The notes beneath the pieces were generated by a model, which was given only the letters and a program-made list of their open reading frames with translations, made no database searches and had not been told where the DNA came from. From assembly GCA_027023025.1 (NCBI GenBank), contig JALVXB010000036.1, positions 13,916 through 77,915 on the forward strand: a stretch of 64,000 bases of DNA, written 5' to 3'. Positions 62,801 to 64,000 of this stretch are shown here, one piece after another. How positions within the stretch are numbered: position 1 is the stretch's first letter; every line of letters starts with the position of its first letter. Both the position numbers and the translations under genes were made by a program. This DNA is from Caldisericaceae bacterium. GTDB taxonomy: Bacteria > Caldisericota > Caldisericia > Caldisericales > Caldisericaceae.

Positions 62801-63200
62801 GAAGTTGGTTATACCAACAGGGATTTTACATTTTTGTCGTGTAAAATCCCCGTTGACTGCATTTTTTCAAAAGTAAAATGGTTGAGGCAGAGGCTATTTG
62901 CTTCGTTCAGGATGACCTGACGAGTAGAGGTCTGCTGTTTGGGTAAAGACTCTTTCCAATCGCAAAGTAGCAGGACTAAGGCACTGATAGTGATAGTTCT
63001 TTAGCGCTTCAGAATTTTTCTCCCTGTATTATTTATGCACATTCTTAAACCGTTCTATGAAAACTTTCTATTACTTATCTGTATTATTACCCAGCGGATA
63101 TTTGCATTATTTCCCTGTAAACGCAAACTCACCACTGCGAATTATCTAATATTTATAAATGTAGTATAATAAACTACGACACGACTTTGGAGGTAAAATA
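62801..63200. other. intergenic region before the last gene
   Basis: No gene. One degenerate GCAGAG-type element at about 62880-62918. TATAAT at 63165-63170 with TTATCT at 63142-63147 (17-base spacer) is a promoter candidate for the next gene, and GGAGG lies at about 63189. Confidence 0.55.
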
Positions 63201-64000
63201 ATGGGAGAATTAAAAGAAAGGCTTTTGGATGTGCGGTTTTTATCAGAAGTAGTCGTTGCAACTGTTTTAATGATAGCAATGCGATTTTTTACGGGCGAAA
63301 AGTTTATCGGGGTGCTGATGCCGTCTCCTCAGGGGAAAATGATTCTTTCGTACTTCGTTGAATACCTTATTATCGCAGCAATGCTCGTTTCCGTATACTT
63401 CATAGAGAAAAAAGAAGTTCGCTCGGCGCTGTTTGTGCCGTTTTCTATATTACTTCTTATCGTGACATTTTACTATTCTGCCACCTGGTTTGAAGGCTAC
63501 GCCGTGTACTACGGAAGTCTTTCTCTGCAGCACTTCGTACGCACCACGGTATTCTACTACATAAAGGCATTTGCAAACATTCAGGCCGTGCCGATTTTAA
63601 TAGCTGCAATGCAACTTGCAAAAGTCGTTAAAAAGGACCCGGCAAAACCCTTTTACGGAATTCTCATCATTCAGTATGTGTTTGTTGCTGTGAATGTATT
63701 TTTGATGGGGCACATCTTAATAGGGTTAAAACATCCCAGTGCGTTTGAAATTACTCTGTACCAATTTATAGAATACACGATTATCTATGCGCTGTTTGCG
63801 TTCGTTCCGTACTTTGTTTCCCGCGGCGCTTTCTGGAAAGAGGCGTGGAACGGCGTAACTTACGCATTTAAGCGGTTCCCCCTTGCACTCTGGGCGTCTG
63901 CACTGTTTGTGTTCCTTATCCTGTTTATTCCTGCGTTTATCCTGAATATGGGAAATACTGCACAGACGCTTACCGTTTACAGCACGGCGCGTGCACTGAT
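63201..64000 (+). CDS. polytopic membrane protein, incomplete at window end
   Basis: The reading frame is open from ATG 63201 to the last base (266 codons), so the 3' end lies outside. GGAGGTAAAATA precedes the ATG. At least six hydrophobic segments are seen (about residues 16-34, 48-66, 78-97, 128-150, 165-185, 195-215 and 240-258). No family motif recognised. No signal peptide. Confidence 0.78.
   Translation, partial: MGELKERLLDVRFLSEVVVATVLMIAMRFFTGEKFIGVLMPSPQGKMILSYFVEYLIIAAMLVSVYFIEKKEVRSALFVPFSILLLIVTFYYSATWFEGYAVYYGSLSLQHFVRTTVFYYIKAFANIQAVPILIAAMQLAKVVKKDPAKPFYGILIIQYVFVAVNVFLMGHILIGLKHPSAFEITLYQFIEYTIIYALFAFVPYFVSRGAFWKEAWNGVTYAFKRFPLALWASALFVFLILFIPAFILNMGNTAQTLTVYSTARAL

Overview
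The window reads as chromosome of an AT-leaning (roughly 40% GC by eye), probably thermophilic anaerobe. Pointers are a complete type III-A CRISPR-Cas locus with long arrays, many secreted proteins ending in copper-amine-oxidase-type 'stalk' domains, a di-iron MBL protein, a DUF1659/DUF2922/YvrJ/amidase cluster and strong AGGAGG ribosome binding sites. A Caldisericota-like or deep Firmicutes-like lineage would fit, but no rRNA or marker tree is available here, so this is inference.

Layout. 1-7.3 kb: a zinc-peptidase-like protein, a Cys-rich small protein, a FIST sensor, a small membrane protein, a secreted glycosidase-like protein and a DUF2726 protein. 8-16 kb: glycerate transport and phosphorylation (GntP permease, type 2 glycerate kinase), a protoglobin-like protein, an ODP-type di-iron MBL protein and a large membrane HD-GYP receptor. 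16.4-25 kb: DUF1659-DUF2922-YvrJ-amidase cluster, queF, a secreted beta-propeller/stalk protein, a GT28-like glycosyltransferase, a DUF1611/DgcN-like protein and a PPC (DUF296) protein. 25.4-31.6 kb: tRNA-Arg(CCG), XRE/ImmA pair, MFS exporter, YnbB-like PLP enzyme, a DUF4405-like membrane protein, a MoaD/ThiS-like protein and HicAB. 32.4-45.5 kb: cas6-csm1-csm2-csm3-csm4-csm5-csm6-cas1-cas2, a leader, a 19-repeat array and three satellite arrays. 46-64 kb: a thioredoxin-like stalk protein, mnmA, a RelBE-like pair, a PIG-L deacetylase, an SbcC/Rad50 ATPase, a PadR-controlled ABC exporter with a ferredoxin, two paralogous FN3/stalk proteins and the start of a polytopic membrane protein that leaves the window.

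How parts work together. Cas6 should cut the array transcript. Csm1-5 form the RNA-guided complex, with Cas10 HD and GGDD sites intact. Csm6 carries CARF and HEPN domains and should respond to cyclic oligoadenylate. Cas1-Cas2 acquire spacers. The most striking observations lie in the arrays: five of 21 distinct spacers are antisense to a Shine-Dalgarno plus start codon, and each satellite array begins with a CRISPR repeat whose 5' end is replaced by a dispersed hairpin element that also occurs, inverted, at two distant intergenic sites.

Intergenic DNA is rich in short dispersed palindromic elements (a GCAGAGACTCTTC...CTCAGAGTGAC family and a GTCATCCTCGAGCGAGC...GCGAAGGATCT family), never seen here inside a gene. 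Several genes lack a Shine-Dalgarno but have a -10 box ending about 6-7 bases before the ATG, suggesting leaderless mRNAs.
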